A stretch of DNA of 64,000 nucleotides from Aureisphaera galaxeae (lineage in GTDB: Bacteria; Bacteroidota; Bacteroidia; Flavobacteriales; Flavobacteriaceae). The notes under the pieces are model-generated. The model ran no database searches. It was not told the origin of the DNA and saw only the letters and a list, made by a program, of their open reading frames with translations. Positions 61,672 to 64,000 of this stretch are shown here, piece by piece. The stretch's first letter is position 1. Each line of letters starts with the position of its first letter. The stretch covers positions 868,001 to 932,000 of the forward strand of contig NZ_JAQQTF010000004.1 of NCBI RefSeq assembly GCF_028561275.1, read 5' to 3'. A program made the position numbers and the translations under genes.

Positions 61672-62835
61672 TTGGAGAGTCTACAGCACATCATAGATCA
61701 GATACCCATTCGCCACGATCTGGCTTCGCACATTATGTTTTTGGGAATTGTACAGGCGTACTTTCTAAGTTTAGTCATTTTTGTGCGCTCTAAGGCAGGA
61801 TCGGCCATTCGCATTTTTGGTTGGGCATTGCTCATTCAAGCCATCGTTTGTACGGACACCTATCTCTGCTATACGGGGCTTATGAAATATACCCTACATG
61901 CAAATGATTCCACGGAACCTTTGGTACTGCTTATCGTACCTTCCATCTATTTCTTTACATATGCCTTGTTAGAGCGTAAACCGATACGCTTAAAAACACA
62001 CTGGATGCACTTTTTGCTGCCAGTACTATACATGCTCACTCAGATTGGATATTATACGAGTCCTTTGGAAGTCAAGCTCAATGCCTACCTAGATGCCTAT
62101 CATGATGCTATCCCTATGGTAGCCGTCCCCGAAGGTACTACCTATAAATATCAATTAATTAAAAGTGAATTCCGCTGGTTGATCCTTATTAGCGTTTCAG
62201 TTTATATAGTGCTCTGCATTTTACTCCTTGTGAAAAAGCGAAAAACAATAAAACCTGCTACCCAAAAGGTGAAGGTCGATAAATATGTATTTACCCGGAA
62301 CTCGGTCTTATCCCTCGTTCTGCTGCTTGGGGTATTGCTCTTCATCTTTCTGCGTTACGACGACGATGCAGGGGATCATTACATTGTGATTTTTATGGCT
62401 GCACTCACCTTTGTAAGTTCAGTATTCATTCTTTCAGAATCACGGTTCTTCGAGAATTCTTGGATCGCCGATAAATATGAAACCCTTACTTCTAATGGGG
62501 TGGACTTTGTAGACATTGAAACGTATTTGCAGGAGGGACTTTCCTTTCTCTCTTCAGAAATGTCCCTAAAATCCTTGGCTTCACATTTGGATGTAAATGC
62601 CAATGCTGTTTCCAAAATCATCAACACAGAAACAGGATATAATTTCAACGATTATATCAATCAGAAGCGTATCGAAGTGGCCAAAGGTAAGCTGTTGGAT
62701 TCCCAGTATGCTCATCTAACGGTCGAGGCCATTGGACAATCGGTAGGTTTCAATTCTAAATCTACTTTCTACAATGCCTTCAAAAAACATGTGGGCATAT
62801 CCCCTACCCAATTTATGAAGCAAAATAAGGGATAA
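61672..62835 (+). CDS. AraC-family regulator with multi-helix membrane domain
   Basis: A 387-residue protein: about seven N-terminal helices (20-270) and a C-terminal AraC HTH (about 285-385; LASHLDVNANAVSKIINTE and VGFNSKSTFYNAFKKHVG). The membrane part would sense a signal directly. It starts with TTG at 61672; no ATG is in frame. It lies 83 bases after the biosynthetic operon on the same strand and may regulate it. Confidence 0.88.
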   Translation: MESLQHIIDQIPIRHDLASHIMFLGIVQAYFLSLVIFVRSKAGSAIRIFGWALLIQAIVCTDTYLCYTGLMKYTLHANDSTEPLVLLIVPSIYFFTYALLERKPIRLKTHWMHFLLPVLYMLTQIGYYTSPLEVKLNAYLDAYHDAIPMVAVPEGTTYKYQLIKSEFRWLILISVSVYIVLCILLLVKKRKTIKPATQKVKVDKYVFTRNSVLSLVLLLGVLLFIFLRYDDDAGDHYIVIFMAALTFVSSVFILSESRFFENSWIADKYETLTSNGVDFVDIETYLQEGLSFLSSEMSLKSLASHLDVNANAVSKIINTETGYNFNDYINQKRIEVAKGKLLDSQYAHLTVEAIGQSVGFNSKSTFYNAFKKHVGISPTQFMKQNKG

Positions 62836-62937
62836 AACTCTCCAATTTCTCCACTATTGTAATTCCGAACGGATGTGAGCCCTTAAAATTAGGCAGTTTA
62901 CGACGCACATCTCAATTTTGTCGAAAAATAATTCATC

Positions 62938-64000
62938 ATGCAAAAAACAATTAGAAGACACGATTTAGACTGGTTACGGGTACTGGTATTTGGACTATTA
63001 ATTTTATATCATGTAGGGATGTTCTTTGTTCCTTGGGACTGGCATATCAAGAACAATATAATCTATGATTGGTTACGTTGGCCGATGATCTTTTTAAATC
63101 AGTGGCGCCTTCCCATCTTATTTGTTATATCTGGAATGGGAACATATTTCGCACTATCAAAAAGGAATCTGGGGCAATTCAATTTAGAGCGTTATCTGCG
63201 TTTGGGAGTTCCTTTGTTATTCGGAATGTTGATCATTGTTCCTCCACAGGTATACTTTGAGCGATTAACAACGGGCGAATTTGTAGGATCCTATTGGGAG
63301 TACTATACTACGGCTTCTTTTGCCGGAGGTCCTTATCCAGAAGGGAATATCACCTGGCACCACTTATGGTTTTTACCTTATCTATTTCTCTTTTCTTTGG
63401 TTTTATCTCCTCTATTCATCTATTTGAAACGAAACAAAACACGTTTTGTAGAATGGATCAAAAAAGTAATTTCGAAACCTTTCGGTTTCTATATTTTTAT
63501 CATTCCACTTTTTTTGGTTGAAGTATTTGTTGAACCCTTCTTCCCTACTACCCACGCTCTTATTGGCGATTGGTTTACGATCTCGTTTTATATTATTTTG
63601 TTTTTCTATGGCTTTGTGCTGATTGCCACAGGAAATGTCTTTTGGGAATCTTTAGAGCGCATTAAAAAGAAAGCCTTGATCTTAGGAATCATTTCATTTA
63701 CACTTTTAATCCTTAGATGGTTATTTATTGAAGCCGATGATTGGCCTCAACATTTAGGAGAAGGCGCCTTGAAGATTATTAATCTTTGGTCGTGGATACT
63801 GGTATTGTTTGGTTATGCAGCACAATATCTCAATAAACCCAGTCGTCAATTAAGTTATGCGAATCGCGCGGTGTATCCTTTTTATATCCTACACCAAACG
63901 ATTACTATTGCCTTGGGCTTTTATCTTATGAATTTGGAATGGAATTTCTTTATCAAGGCAGGGCTCATGACCTTAGGTACCTTCTTGATCAGCTGGATGA
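62938..64000 (+). CDS. Acyltransferase-3-family membrane protein, 3' end outside the window
   Basis: The 354 visible residues, starting with ATG at 62938 (MQKTIRRHDLDWLRV), show many membrane helices and the family start RHDLDWLRVLVFGLLILYH, including the conserved histidine. These enzymes transfer acyl groups to sugars or lipids across the membrane. The gene continues past the window edge. Whether it belongs to the biosynthetic cluster is unclear. Confidence 0.85.
   Translation, partial: MQKTIRRHDLDWLRVLVFGLLILYHVGMFFVPWDWHIKNNIIYDWLRWPMIFLNQWRLPILFVISGMGTYFALSKRNLGQFNLERYLRLGVPLLFGMLIIVPPQVYFERLTTGEFVGSYWEYYTTASFAGGPYPEGNITWHHLWFLPYLFLFSLVLSPLFIYLKRNKTRFVEWIKKVISKPFGFYIFIIPLFLVEVFVEPFFPTTHALIGDWFTISFYIILFFYGFVLIATGNVFWESLERIKKKALILGIISFTLLILRWLFIEADDWPQHLGEGALKIINLWSWILVLFGYAAQYLNKPSRQLSYANRAVYPFYILHQTITIALGFYLMNLEWNFFIKAGLMTLGTFLISWM

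Noticed and set aside
1-64000. CRISPR arrays, tRNA genes, insertion sequences, prophage
   Set aside because: No regularly spaced repeats, cloverleaf-like segments, transposases, integrases or phage structural genes were seen on either strand.

Overview
The window reads as a chromosomal segment of a marine-type Flavobacteriaceae bacterium (Bacteroidota). The evidence is two secreted proteins with type IX secretion (T9SS) C-terminal sorting domains, four sensor/regulator pairs of which two are LytS/LytTR, a DUF6702 + HupE/UreJ pair, CBM9/DUF5916 and BNR/sortilin-fold proteins, PorT-like barrels, and -7 elements of the TAnnTTTG type. No rRNA, tRNA, CRISPR array, insertion sequence or phage gene was recognised.

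Layout. 1-2670: tail of an unknown gene, an HExxH metallopeptidase-like protein with a small partner gene, and a secreted methyltransferase. 2683-6358 (minus): a membrane adenylate/guanylate cyclase and a large FG-GAP/VCBS T9SS protein. 6601-12350 (minus): a visibly A+T-rich defence-type operon, transcribed XRE regulator (broken by one stop codon) > double-GHKL histidine-kinase-like ATPase > receiver-like protein > HNH endonuclease > N6-adenine DNA methylase. 12720-26939: two LytS/LytTR pairs, each divergent from an envelope gene (esterase/beta-lactamase fusion; DUF5916 barrel), a dienelactone hydrolase lipoprotein, a giant BNR protein, DUF6702 and HupE. 27002-29300: a PcfJ-like gene preceded by two tandem, terminator-bounded small transcription units. 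29292-38491: lipoprotein, M12B-like T9SS protease, serine hydrolase with an ECF sigma factor, PagL-like lipid A deacylase and an SLC12-like transporter. 38584-43662: an island of unrecognised proteins next to a membrane protein/histidine kinase/LuxR regulator operon. 43698-49234: CutA-like protein and a TetR/ABC/HlyD/TolC export operon with a degenerate ATPase. 49286-55300: NTF2/hydrolase genes with AraC, a barrel, an EEP hydrolase and a subtilisin.

The most unusual region is 55605-61588, eight tightly packed genes: EctA-like acetyltransferase, AurF-type diiron oxygenase, carrier protein, amino acid:[carrier protein] ligase-like (class II tRNA-synthetase fold) protein, tandem-PAS protein, GAF protein, cupin and a free-standing NRPS-type adenylation enzyme, followed by an AraC-type membrane regulator. 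I read it as a small-molecule biosynthetic cluster that loads an amino acid onto a carrier protein, oxidises it (probably on nitrogen) and carries its own sensory proteins. The product is unknown. The second candidate system is the restriction-modification operon with a built-in phosphorelay-like sensor at 6601-12350.
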